From the NCBI GenBank assembly GCA_964454745.1, contig CAYVUI010000113.1, positions 1 to 14,163 on the forward strand: 14,163 nucleotides of DNA, read 5' to 3'. Positions 7,934-13,994 of the stretch are shown one piece after another. The stretch comes from CAYVUI01 sp964454745. GTDB taxonomy: Bacteria; Planctomycetota; Phycisphaerae; Sedimentisphaerales; Anaerohalosphaeraceae. Position numbers and translations under genes: made by a program. How positions within the stretch are numbered: position 1 is the first letter of the stretch; the number at the start of each line of letters is the position of its first letter. The notes beneath the pieces were generated by a model, which did not search any database, was not told the DNA's origin, and saw only the letters and a list, made by a program, of their open reading frames with translations.

Positions 7934-7962
7934 TTCCCTCTATCCAGAATCTGGGCTATAAT
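7934..7962 (+). promoter_or_regulatory. Promoter-like site ahead of the interrupted gene
   Basis: A perfect TATAAT (7957-7962) lies 17 bp after a weak -35 (TTCCCT, 7934-7939). It precedes the ribosome binding site and ATG at 8016. Transcription from here would continue antisense through the tracrRNA towards cas9. Confidence 0.4.
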
Positions 7963-8015
7963 TCCAGACGGACGGACCACACAGCAAATATGATTGCGGG
8001 ACATTTGGAGGCGAT

Positions 8016-8075
8016 ATGAGTGCGCGGAAAGTAAAAAAAAGGAACGGGCGTTGCACCCGTTCCATTCGGTCATAA
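8016..8075 (+). pseudogene. Start of a gene interrupted by the CRISPR-Cas9 locus
   Basis: ATG at 8016 is preceded at 4 nt by GGAGG (8009-8013), the clearest ribosome binding site in this part of the window, and by a TATAAT box. Only about five GC-rich codons (ATG AGT GCG CGG AAA) remain before the frame enters the A-run and hairpin of the tracrRNA terminator; it reaches a stop after 19 residues. I read this as the 5' stub of a host gene whose remainder was displaced by the insertion, possibly the start-less fragment after the array (11956-12301). The stub is too short to identify, and a genuine 19-residue leader peptide cannot be excluded. Confidence 0.4.
8033..8063 (-). terminator. Intrinsic terminator of the tracrRNA
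   Basis: A ten-base-pair hairpin (8041-8063, CAA loop, one G-U pair) is followed on the minus strand by T8-T9. Read on the plus strand no T tract follows the hairpin, so transcription from the left towards cas9 need not stop here. Confidence 0.85.
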
Positions 8076-8148
8076 TAATTGAGGAGAACCAAAATCTGGT
8101 GAACTCCGCACCTTTCCAATTTGGAAGATTTATTATAACTTGATCTCG
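8033..8148 (-). ncRNA. tracrRNA of the type II-C Cas9 locus
   Basis: On the minus strand, from about 8148, the RNA begins GCGAGAUCAAGUUAUAAUAA. GAGAUCAAGUUAUAA is exactly complementary to the start of the CRISPR repeat in crRNA orientation (UUAUAACUUGAUCUC), and one further G-U pair gives 16 continuous pairs with no bulge. Downstream hairpins are UUCC-AAAUU-GGAA, then GGAG/CUCC enclosing ACCA/UGGU, then the terminator (arms GGAACGGGUG and CGCCCGUUCC around CAA) with eight or more U. Length is about 115 nt, in the usual range. It sits just upstream of cas9 and is divergent from it. The RNA should pair with crRNA, recruit RNase III for processing and be bound by Cas9; that is established for type II systems and inferred here. 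Confidence 0.9.
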
Positions 8149-8154
8149 CAGTTC

Positions 8155-8182
8155 ATTGTACGGATTTGACACTTTTTTTCAA
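8155..8182 (-). promoter_or_regulatory. tracrRNA promoter
   Basis: On the minus strand TTGAAA (8182-8177), a 16-bp spacer and TACAAT (8160-8155). The start falls about 8148-8147, immediately before the anti-repeat. The -10 hexamer and spacer length equal those of the promoter inside each CRISPR repeat. It overlaps the region immediately upstream of the cas9 start codon at 8193. Confidence 0.65.
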
Positions 8183-8192
8183 GGGAAAATCT

Positions 8193-11100
8193 ATGCATCA
8201 TATAGAAAAAACTGTCCTTGGGCTGGACATAGGAGTCGCATCTATTGGCTGGGCAATCGTTAAACTAACAGAGGAACAGTTTCAGAATGAAAAAGCTGAT
8301 GGCACCATAGAAGATAAATATAAGATCGTTGATGGTGAAATTATCAACGCCGGTGTACGGTCTTTTCAGCTTCCCCAGGACAGACAGAAGAAGAGCCTGG
8401 CTGCCATTCGAGGGCAAGCGAGAAGAATACGAAAGACAAATCGAAGAAAAACCCAGCGACTTAAAAAACTCATACGCTTATCAAGAGAATATGAACTTAT
8501 TGGTTCTGATTTCTCTCGGGACCAAGTTCTCAAACCGCAAAAAGGTGATACGGAAATTAACTGGGATATCTGGTCACTTAGAAAACAAGCACTTGAAAGA
8601 AAAATAAGCGATACGGAATTTTTCAGAATCCTTTATCATATTGCCAAACACAGAGGTTTCTATTTCCACACCAAAGCCGAGGAAATGGATACCTCAGATT
8701 CTGAGGATGCCAAAGTTAAGCAAGGCTTAAAACAAATACAAGAAGAATTAAGAAAATCAGATTGTTTGACCATTGGCCAGTATTTTTACCAAAATTTCAA
8801 ACAGGCAGATGGTAAGAGAAAGCGAAATCGTGAAAACAGCTATGAACATTCCATACACAGACTTCTGCTAAAAGAAGAAATTGAGCACATTTTTAAAAAA
8901 CAGCGTGAATTGAATAATCCAAAAGCCAGTAAGGAACTGGAAAAAAGATATACCAATGAAATTCTACTGTGTGAACGGGGTGTGAATGAAGACAAACTGT
9001 TAAAAATGATGAGCCGATGTGAGTTTGAACGCGGAAGACTCTGTGCCCCTAAAGAAAGTTATACAGCAGAAAAATTCATGTTACTTAATCGAATCAATAC
9101 ACTGCAATTGATTGATACAAGCCAAAAAGATAAATATATTGTACTGAGTGAAGAACAGAAAAATGCTATCAGGGAGCTTGCTTATCAAAAGAAAAAGGTC
9201 ACCTTTACGCAAATCAGAAGCGCCCTGAAATTAAAAGGGAAGCCGGAATTACGGTTTAACTTATGCTCATACACTGAAAAAAATCCGGAGTATAACAAAA
9301 AGCTGTATTGCGAAATAAAAAATGGAAAACTGCAATTTAATGAAAATCACAAAATCTCCCTTGTTAACATTAAAACGGGTGAGGTTACCGTTCTTAATAC
9401 GGAGGTCAAAGAGGTATTTGGAATCAGAAAAATTCGCCCCGGTACTTCAAAAATATACATTTACTATTCTGATATACGTAAACATCATGCCATACCAAAC
9501 CAATTTCGCTTTGAAGGTCTTAGCGGCTATACAAAATCTGAAGATGAATTCGCTGGTGATGAATTAGAATACATAAAACAATTTGAAAAACAGACATTTA
9601 TACAACTTGAAGGCTGGCATTCCATCAAGAAAGCTGTGACAGAGAATTGCTCCGCTTCTGATTGGGAAGCTCTGGAACAAAATCCAGAAAAAATAGATGT
9701 AATTGCTGAAGCCCTAACCTATCGGAAAAAAGACAGCTCGCGAATTCAGTACTTGACAGAAAATGGAATTACCGATCAACGTCTGATACAGGCCGTACTT
9801 TCGCTTACAATGAAACAACTTGCAAATTTTTCCAGTGCAGCTCTTACCAAGCTGATACCTTTTATGGAAAAAGGACAGCTTTTTCATGAAGCTAAAGAAA
9901 AATGCGGATACGGCAAGATTGAATACACAAAACAGGAACTATTAGAACCGTATAAAGGTTTCTTTGAGACAAACCCGGTTGTCGCACGTGTGATTTCACA
10001 AACAAGAAAAGTTATCAATGCGCTGATCCGCAAGTATCAAAGTCAGCACCCAATTGACCAGATATTTATCGAAGTCGCTACTGAGCTTGCCAGCAGTGAA
10101 AAACGAAAAAGAGAAATATCACTTGGCCAGCATCGATACCGGGAAGAGAAAGAAACCGCCATACAAACCTGCATTGAGTTTGGCCTGGACCCAAAGGAGG
10201 GACAAAATCTTCTTATGTTCCGGCTGGCCCGTCAGCAGAACTTTAAATGTCCTTATACCGGAATGCATATTGCAGTTACGCCCACCGGAGCAAAAAATGA
10301 AATCAATATTTTCGATTGTGAAATTGATCATATTATTCCAATGAGCAGATCGTTTAATGACAGCCTGAATAACAAGGTGCTTTGTGCGCAGGCTGCCAAT
10401 CAGAACAAGAAAAATCGGATCCCTTACGAATGGATCATGGAAGAATACGGTCCAGATCGGTGGAATGAATTTGAGATACGAACCCAAAACAGCAAATCGA
10501 TACCCTATCCTAAAAGAAGGAATCTGCTGAAAAAATCGTGGACAGAGAAAGACAAAGAAATATTTCTGGATCGAAACTTAAACGATACCCGCTATGCCGC
10601 AAGACATGTCGCCGATTATTTGCGTAAATATTTTGATTTTTCAAAATCCAGTCGAAAAGATATTAAGGAAGTCAGTAGAATTCAATTACGAAGCGGGGGT
10701 GTTACTTCATTCTTGCGGCATATATGGGGGCTGACAAAAGACCGAAAGGAAAATGACCTGCACCATGCGCTGGATGCACTGGTTGTGGCCTGTTCCACCC
10801 CGGGCCATGTTTATCTGGTCTCGAATCTCGCTGCCAATATTGAGAGAAAAGGTAAAAACTGGTATAAACATTTTGCAAGAGACAGCTTCAAGCCCTGGAA
10901 AACCATACGTGAGGATTTTCTTTCAGCAATTGAAAGTATTTTCGTATCAAGGATGCCCCGGCGGGTTGTGACCGGCAGTGCACATAAAGAAAAGACTCAA
11001 TCTTTCCAAAAACCTTCCCGCAAAAGGATAATCAAAGTAAATGAAGGATTCGCAGACCTTGGACCCATGGCTCGAGCAGACTTCTATGTTGACGGCAAAG

Positions 11101-11510
11101 GTCAAAATTTTGCAATCCCGATTTATCCTGTCGATATTTATTCTCACGAACCACTGCCTGACAAATATATTGATAAAAGTGATCAGCCTTACAGTCAGTG
11201 GCCCAGCGTAACGGATAATGACCTCAAGTTCAGATTTTCATTATACAAAGATGACCTGATCAGCATAAATGGACAAATGTTTTATGTATCCTTTGTCAAA
11301 GGGACGCGGCCCATAATCGCGGTAAAAAATGTTGACGGCTCACTCTTTGATGATGGATACAGAGAAAAAGAAATCAGCTATCGCAGGGTGGAACTTAAAA
11401 AATTCTCGGTGGATTTACTGGGCACTTACAAGGAAATCCGGCAGGAAAGAAGGGTTGGAAGCAGGTTTGCGGAAGCTGAGAAACAAGAAAAAAAGGGAGG
11501 TAAACAATAA
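8193..11510 (+). CDS. cas9: Type II-C CRISPR-associated endonuclease Cas9
   Basis: RNA-guided DNA endonuclease, 1105 residues from the ATG at 8193 (preceded by AAGGGA; an upstream TTG at 8166 would add nine residues). RuvC-I is LGLDIGVASIGWAIV with Asp12. The Arg-rich bridge helix is about 62-98. RuvC-II is PIDQIFIEVATEL with Glu627. HNH is CEIDHIIP (His713) through NNKVLCAQAANQNKKN (Asn736), with the same 23-residue spacing as H840-N863 of S. pyogenes Cas9. RuvC-III is DLHHALDALVVA with His858 and Asp861. After it comes the VSRMPRRVVTGSAH signature, then the WED/PAM-interacting part with KFRFSLYKDDLISI. All nuclease residues are present, so it should cut both strands. The size and signatures fit II-C. 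The gene is AT-rich compared with its flanks. It lies between its tracrRNA and array with no cas1, cas2 or csn2. The PAM cannot be read from sequence. Confidence 0.97.
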   Translation: MHHIEKTVLGLDIGVASIGWAIVKLTEEQFQNEKADGTIEDKYKIVDGEIINAGVRSFQLPQDRQKKSLAAIRGQARRIRKTNRRKTQRLKKLIRLSREYELIGSDFSRDQVLKPQKGDTEINWDIWSLRKQALERKISDTEFFRILYHIAKHRGFYFHTKAEEMDTSDSEDAKVKQGLKQIQEELRKSDCLTIGQYFYQNFKQADGKRKRNRENSYEHSIHRLLLKEEIEHIFKKQRELNNPKASKELEKRYTNEILLCERGVNEDKLLKMMSRCEFERGRLCAPKESYTAEKFMLLNRINTLQLIDTSQKDKYIVLSEEQKNAIRELAYQKKKVTFTQIRSALKLKGKPELRFNLCSYTEKNPEYNKKLYCEIKNGKLQFNENHKISLVNIKTGEVTVLNTEVKEVFGIRKIRPGTSKIYIYYSDIRKHHAIPNQFRFEGLSGYTKSEDEFAGDELEYIKQFEKQTFIQLEGWHSIKKAVTENCSASDWEALEQNPEKIDVIAEALTYRKKDSSRIQYLTENGITDQRLIQAVLSLTMKQLANFSSAALTKLIPFMEKGQLFHEAKEKCGYGKIEYTKQELLEPYKGFFETNPVVARVISQTRKVINALIRKYQSQHPIDQIFIEVATELASSEKRKREISLGQHRYREEKETAIQTCIEFGLDPKEGQNLLMFRLARQQNFKCPYTGMHIAVTPTGAKNEINIFDCEIDHIIPMSRSFNDSLNNKVLCAQAANQNKKNRIPYEWIMEEYGPDRWNEFEIRTQNSKSIPYPKRRNLLKKSWTEKDKEIFLDRNLNDTRYAARHVADYLRKYFDFSKSSRKDIKEVSRIQLRSGGVTSFLRHIWGLTKDRKENDLHHALDALVVACSTPGHVYLVSNLAANIERKGKNWYKHFARDSFKPWKTIREDFLSAIESIFVSRMPRRVVTGSAHKEKTQSFQKPSRKRIIKVNEGFADLGPMARADFYVDGKGQNFAIPIYPVDIYSHEPLPDKYIDKSDQPYSQWPSVTDNDLKFRFSLYKDDLISINGQMFYVSFVKGTRPIIAVKNVDGSLFDDGYREKEISYRRVELKKFSVDLLGTYKEIRQERRVGSRFAEAEKQEKKGGKQ

Positions 11511-11589
11511 GAAATGGAACGAAAATCCCTGTTTTTTAGCTTGCAGAATGAATATAAACTCTTTTTATTATTCAACTTACGTTGCCACT

Positions 11590-11955
11590 ATTGTATCAGA
11601 TATGAATATGAGATCAAGTTATAACCTTTCTTCTCTTCTGAAAGCAGGTAATCCTATTGTATCAGATATGAATATGAGATCAAGTTATAACGAAGTGCCG
11701 GAGTATATTGAGTGTGGGCTTATTGTATCAGATATGAATATGAGATCAAGTTATAACTGAGATTACAGGTTTACGTTTCATAGGTTTATTGTATCAGATA
11801 TGAATATGAGATCAAGTTATAACCAAAGGGGTAATCAAAGGGCTATTGACCGGATTGTATCAGATATGAATATGAGATCAAGTTATAACCTAAAGGACAA
11901 CGGCGACCTGGCCAGCAAAATTGTATCAGATATGAATATGTGATCAAGTTGGAAC
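11590..11955 (-). CRISPR. Type II-C CRISPR array, six repeats and five spacers
   Basis: Repeats of 36 bp lie at 11590-11625, 11656-11691, 11722-11757, 11788-11823, 11854-11889 and 11920-11955. Every spacer is exactly 30 bp. The first five repeats are identical; the sixth differs at three positions. The crRNA strand is the minus strand: there the repeat begins GTTATAACTTGATCTC, which pairs with the tracrRNA, and ends CTGATACAAT. Each repeat carries TTGATC, a 16-bp spacer and extended -10 TGATACAAT at its 3' end, so a transcript would start several bases into each spacer and carry roughly 23-24 nt of guide, as in Neisseria. The array starts 79 bases after the cas9 stop and is transcribed towards it. 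No spacer matches elsewhere in the window by eye. Confidence 0.97.
11920..11955 (-). repeat. Degenerate terminal CRISPR repeat with intact promoter
   Basis: In crRNA orientation it differs from the consensus at bases 4, 5 (AT to CC) and 15 (T to A), all in the 5' half used for tracrRNA pairing. The TTGATC and TGATACAAT promoter boxes are unchanged. With no spacer upstream of it, its pairing half serves no crRNA; its promoter half would still drive the spacer at 11890-11919. Confidence 0.8.
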
Positions 11956-12301
11956 TGCAGGCAAGCAGTGCTGCGGAGAGATCCTGGCAGAAGTCCATCA
12001 TTACCTAATGAATATCAGCAATAACACCGCCCATTCCGCATATATGGCGGGTGATCTGCTTGGGGCACACTGGAATTTGAAAGAGTCTTTGCCGATCCTG
12101 ATCGATGCGGCCAAACACGCACGATTTTCGACCGGCAGATACTGGGCGGTGGACGGCCTGGGGTACGCGTTTTTGAAGAGGGTCAAAAGGGAGTCCGCGA
12201 CATGGAGCAGAATCCGGAAAACCCTGGCGGAGATTCAGCACAATGACCGCGGCCGGGAAGTACGAGAAATGGCGGACAAGCTGCTGGGCAAAGCCCACTG
12301 A
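11936..12301 (+). pseudogene. 3' fragment of a GC-rich gene, possibly HEAT-repeat-like
   Basis: The frame is open from inside the last CRISPR repeat to the TGA at 12299-12301. The part after 11956 reads GKQCCGEILAEVHHYLMNIS and continues through an alpha-helical sequence (LKESLPILIDAAKHAR, YWAVDGLGYAFLKRVKR, IRKTLAEIQHNDRGREVREMADKLL) that weakly suggests HEAT-type or other helical repeats. The ATG at 12008 has no ribosome binding site and lies within continuous protein-like sequence, so I take this as the end of a gene that lost its 5' part, not a 97-residue gene. Its composition matches the chromosome and not cas9. It may be the other half of the gene starting at 8016; the identity is uncertain. 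Confidence 0.5.
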
Positions 12302-12392
12302 ATCAAAATCACATTTCCATTTATTCTGGATTGGTAATGTGGAGATATTGCGAGGTGGGGGTGGTGCGGGTGTTTTGGGCAGCGCAATAAAA

Positions 12393-12449
12393 AAGGGCCG
12401 CAGAGGAGGGACGGCCCTTAGAGGAGGTATGCGAGCCATGCGACTCGCA
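12393..12449 (+). repeat. Two-hairpin element, copy A
   Basis: Hairpin 1 has arms AAGGGCCG (12393-12400) and CGGCCCTT (12412-12419) around the loop CAGAGGAGGGA. A linker with GAGGAGG follows, then hairpin 2 with TGCGAG (12430-12435) and CTCGCA (12444-12449). Immediately after is AAGGATG and a short frame MKKALFY that stops. The loop and GGAGG linker recur in copy B while the stem sequences differ. On the minus strand hairpin 1 is followed by T6, so it could also act as a terminator there. Confidence 0.5.
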
Positions 12450-12645
12450 AGGATGAAAAAAGCATTGTTTTATTGACAGGGAGGTTTCATGCCCCCCGTA
12501 TAAGTCACTCTTATATATTAACAAAAACCGGAAATGGTTCAACTGTTTTTTTGCAATTTTTGCAATTTTTTTTCGTTTCACAAGCCGTTATATTATAAGA
12601 CTTTATGAATCCAGAAATTTTCACCCAAGGTCCGAAAATCGGCGC

Positions 12646-12711
12646 ACCAAAGGCCGCAGAGGAGGGACGACCTTTGGTATTGGAGGATATACGGGCTTTG
12701 GGAACCCGTAT
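12646..12711 (+). repeat. Two-hairpin element, copy B
   Basis: Hairpin 1 has arms ACCAAAGG (12646-12653) and CCTTTGGT (12671-12678), with a C/A mismatch and CG/CG closing the same 11-base loop CAGAGGAGGGA (12657-12667). GGAGG follows at 12682-12686, then hairpin 2 with ATACGGG (12689-12695) and CCCGTAT (12705-12711). The next bases, GGAAAAGCATATTTTTT, resemble the bases after copy A. Stems that differ but stay paired around an invariant loop suggest selection on RNA structure. Confidence 0.5.
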
Positions 12712-12789
12712 TTGGAAAAGCATATTTTTTGCCTTATCTCTTACCCGCCCCGTAAAGCAATTTTTCGGATAATACTCATAAATTGTTAG

Positions 12790-13005
12790 GAGTATATTTG
12801 GGTTTCTTTTGAATTTCGTTACTCTTTAGATTTCAAAGAACTAATTAACTATATTACGCCGGAAAGGCTTTTTGGGTCTGTAGAATCGCTGGAAATTGTG
12901 CATTATTTTCATCCACCGTACCCAAAGCCAGCGCCCAAATTCACAGGCACTGATATAGTCCCGGTTTGGGTGGATTGTTACGTAAAATTGGGAAAATTCT
13001 GCTAA
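12790..13005 (+). pseudogene. Open frame without a start codon, probable gene remnant
   Basis: A frame of 71 codons runs from just after a TAG to the TAA at 13003-13005. It reads naturally as protein (SFEFRYSLDFKELINYITPE, then RLFGSVESLEIVHYFHPPYP and FTGTDIVPVWVDCYVKLGKF). There is no ATG, GTG or TTG in frame near its beginning. An AGGAG at 12788-12792 would serve only a rare ATT start. I do not recognise the family. A decayed or 5'-truncated gene is most likely; a sequencing frameshift is also possible. Confidence 0.35.
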
Positions 13006-13122
13006 AATATTTCACAATGGTGGGTGTATCGGCTAAAATTTCACAGGTGGTTGTCAGGAGAAACGGCCGGGCGGTGAGACCGGGGAGATCGGGATTGCGG
13101 CTGGACTGGGAAACGGGCACTT

Positions 13123-13680
13123 ATGACGGAGAAGATCAAAATTTCTAACAATGCTTTCATTTATCCGATGCCGATGGTGCTGATCGGGACCGAATTCGAG
13201 CAGAAGGCGAATTTTATGGCCCTGGCGTGGATTAACCGGGTCAACGCGAATCCGCCGATGGTGGGGATCTCGGTGAGCCCGGAGCATCTGACGGCAGAGG
13301 CGATTTTGGCGAATCATGCGTTCAGTGTGAATGTTCCGACGGTGGAGATGCGTGAGAAAGTGGACTATTGCGGTACACATTCTGGGCGTGAGACGGATAA
13401 ATCGAAGGTTTTTGAGACGTTTGCGGGGGATGTCAAGGGGGCCCCGATGGTGGCGGCGTCGCCTTTGACAATGGAGTGCCGGGTGACGGCGAGTCATCAT
13501 TTACCGAGCAATATCCTGTTTATCGCGGAGGTCGCGGCGGCGTATACGGAGCAGAAGTTTTTGACGGACGGGATGGTAGATATCTGCAAACTGCGTCCGA
13601 TAACGCTGACAATGCCGGATAACCAGTACTGGGGTGTTGGTGAGCGGCTGGGCAAGGCGTGGGATACGGACGGGGAGTGA
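13123..13680 (+). CDS. Flavin reductase-like / flavoredoxin family protein
   Basis: A 185-residue protein with the pattern of the FMN-binding split barrel: IYPMPMVLIGTEFEQKANFM near the N-terminus, then ALAWINRVNANPPMVGISVS, and the ILANHAFSVNVPTVEM segment, which together build the FMN site in this family. Length is normal and the protein appears complete and cytoplasmic. Relatives use bound FMN to pass electrons from NAD(P)H or other donors (flavin reductases) or act as electron carriers (flavoredoxins in sulfate reducers). Cys79 and Cys120 are present but no metal site is evident. The exact substrate cannot be told. The ATG at 13123 lacks a strong ribosome binding site. The gene stands alone, ahead of a tRNA gene with its own promoter. 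Confidence 0.85.
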   Translation: MTEKIKISNNAFIYPMPMVLIGTEFEQKANFMALAWINRVNANPPMVGISVSPEHLTAEAILANHAFSVNVPTVEMREKVDYCGTHSGRETDKSKVFETFAGDVKGAPMVAASPLTMECRVTASHHLPSNILFIAEVAAAYTEQKFLTDGMVDICKLRPITLTMPDNQYWGVGERLGKAWDTDGE

Positions 13681-13723
13681 CCGGCCCGGAGGCGTTTGGG
13701 GGCGAAAAAAGGGGGAAGATTGC

Positions 13724-13752
13724 TTGACGCTACCCCGGCGGGGGCGTATGAT
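13724..13752 (+). promoter_or_regulatory. Promoter of the tRNA-Leu gene
   Basis: TTGACG (13724-13729), 17-bp GC-rich spacer, TATGAT (13747-13752). Transcription would start near 13759, five bases before the mature tRNA. The GC-rich spacer next to the -10 is in keeping with strongly expressed stable-RNA promoters. Confidence 0.7.
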
Positions 13753-13763
13753 ATCGGTTTATC

Positions 13764-13849
13764 GCCGGAGTGGCGGAATCGGCAGACGCGAGGGATTCAA
13801 AATCCCTTCAGGTTCACCCCTGGTGTGGGTTCGAGTCCCACCTCCGGTA
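13764..13849 (+). tRNA. tRNA-Leu (anticodon CAA)
   Basis: The full cloverleaf is visible over 86 nt. Acceptor GCCGGAG pairs with CTCCGGT (first pair G-U), followed by discriminator A. The D arm is GCG...CGC, the anticodon stem AGGGA/TCCCT with loop TTCAAAA (anticodon CAA). A long class II variable arm (CAGG...CCTG) and T arm GTGGG-TTCGAGT-CCCAC follow. It decodes UUG. The CCA end is not encoded. Confidence 0.96.
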
Positions 13850-13894
13850 ATGCTATAATGTTGTTAATAAAGCACTTAAGTACCCTCAAATTAG

Positions 13895-13918
13895 GCATAA
13901 ATCTAAGCATAAATCTAA
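13895..13918 (+). repeat. Tandem 12-bp repeat
   Basis: GCATAAATCTAA occurs twice head to tail (13895-13906, 13907-13918). Two units only, no known function. Confidence 0.6.
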
Positions 13919-13994
13919 TTTTGCACTTTAAAACTAAGAAGTTTAGAGTTTATTGCTCTATTTATTTGAAGTCTAAATCTTGTCATAAAAATGG

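Larger units (their letters stand above)
12302..12789. other. Intergenic region with paired hairpin elements
   Basis: No convincing gene. The frames present are short and cross the hairpin elements. The stretch 12545-12575 is T-rich with repeated TTTTTGCAA. Both copies of the two-hairpin element lie here. Confidence 0.5.

Noticed and set aside
7492..8172. 226-codon minus-strand frame crossing the tracrRNA
   Set aside because: Antisense to the ATPase gene, and it includes the whole tracrRNA and its terminator; the RNA explains this region better.
8166..8192. TTG at 8166 as the cas9 start
   Set aside because: It overlaps the tracrRNA promoter, lacks a ribosome binding site and adds residues outside the conserved Cas9 start; ATG at 8193 is better.
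11329..11760. Plus-strand frame reading through three CRISPR repeats (repeated IVSDMNMRSSYN)
   Set aside because: The peptide repetition only reflects the 66-bp repeat-spacer period, a multiple of three. The sequence is a CRISPR array.
11590..11955. Array transcribed on the plus strand together with cas9
   Set aside because: The tracrRNA anti-repeat and the intra-repeat promoter both require the minus strand as crRNA strand.
12393..12419. Hairpin as an ordinary terminator
   Set aside because: A T run follows only on the minus strand, where no gene reads towards it, and the loop and following hairpin recur in copy B, which has no T run. A terminator role on the minus strand is not excluded.
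13001..13050. Imperfect direct repeat GCTAAAAT(AT)TTCACA around 13001 and 13032
   Set aside because: Two short imperfect copies with no further unit and no paired structure; too weak to interpret.
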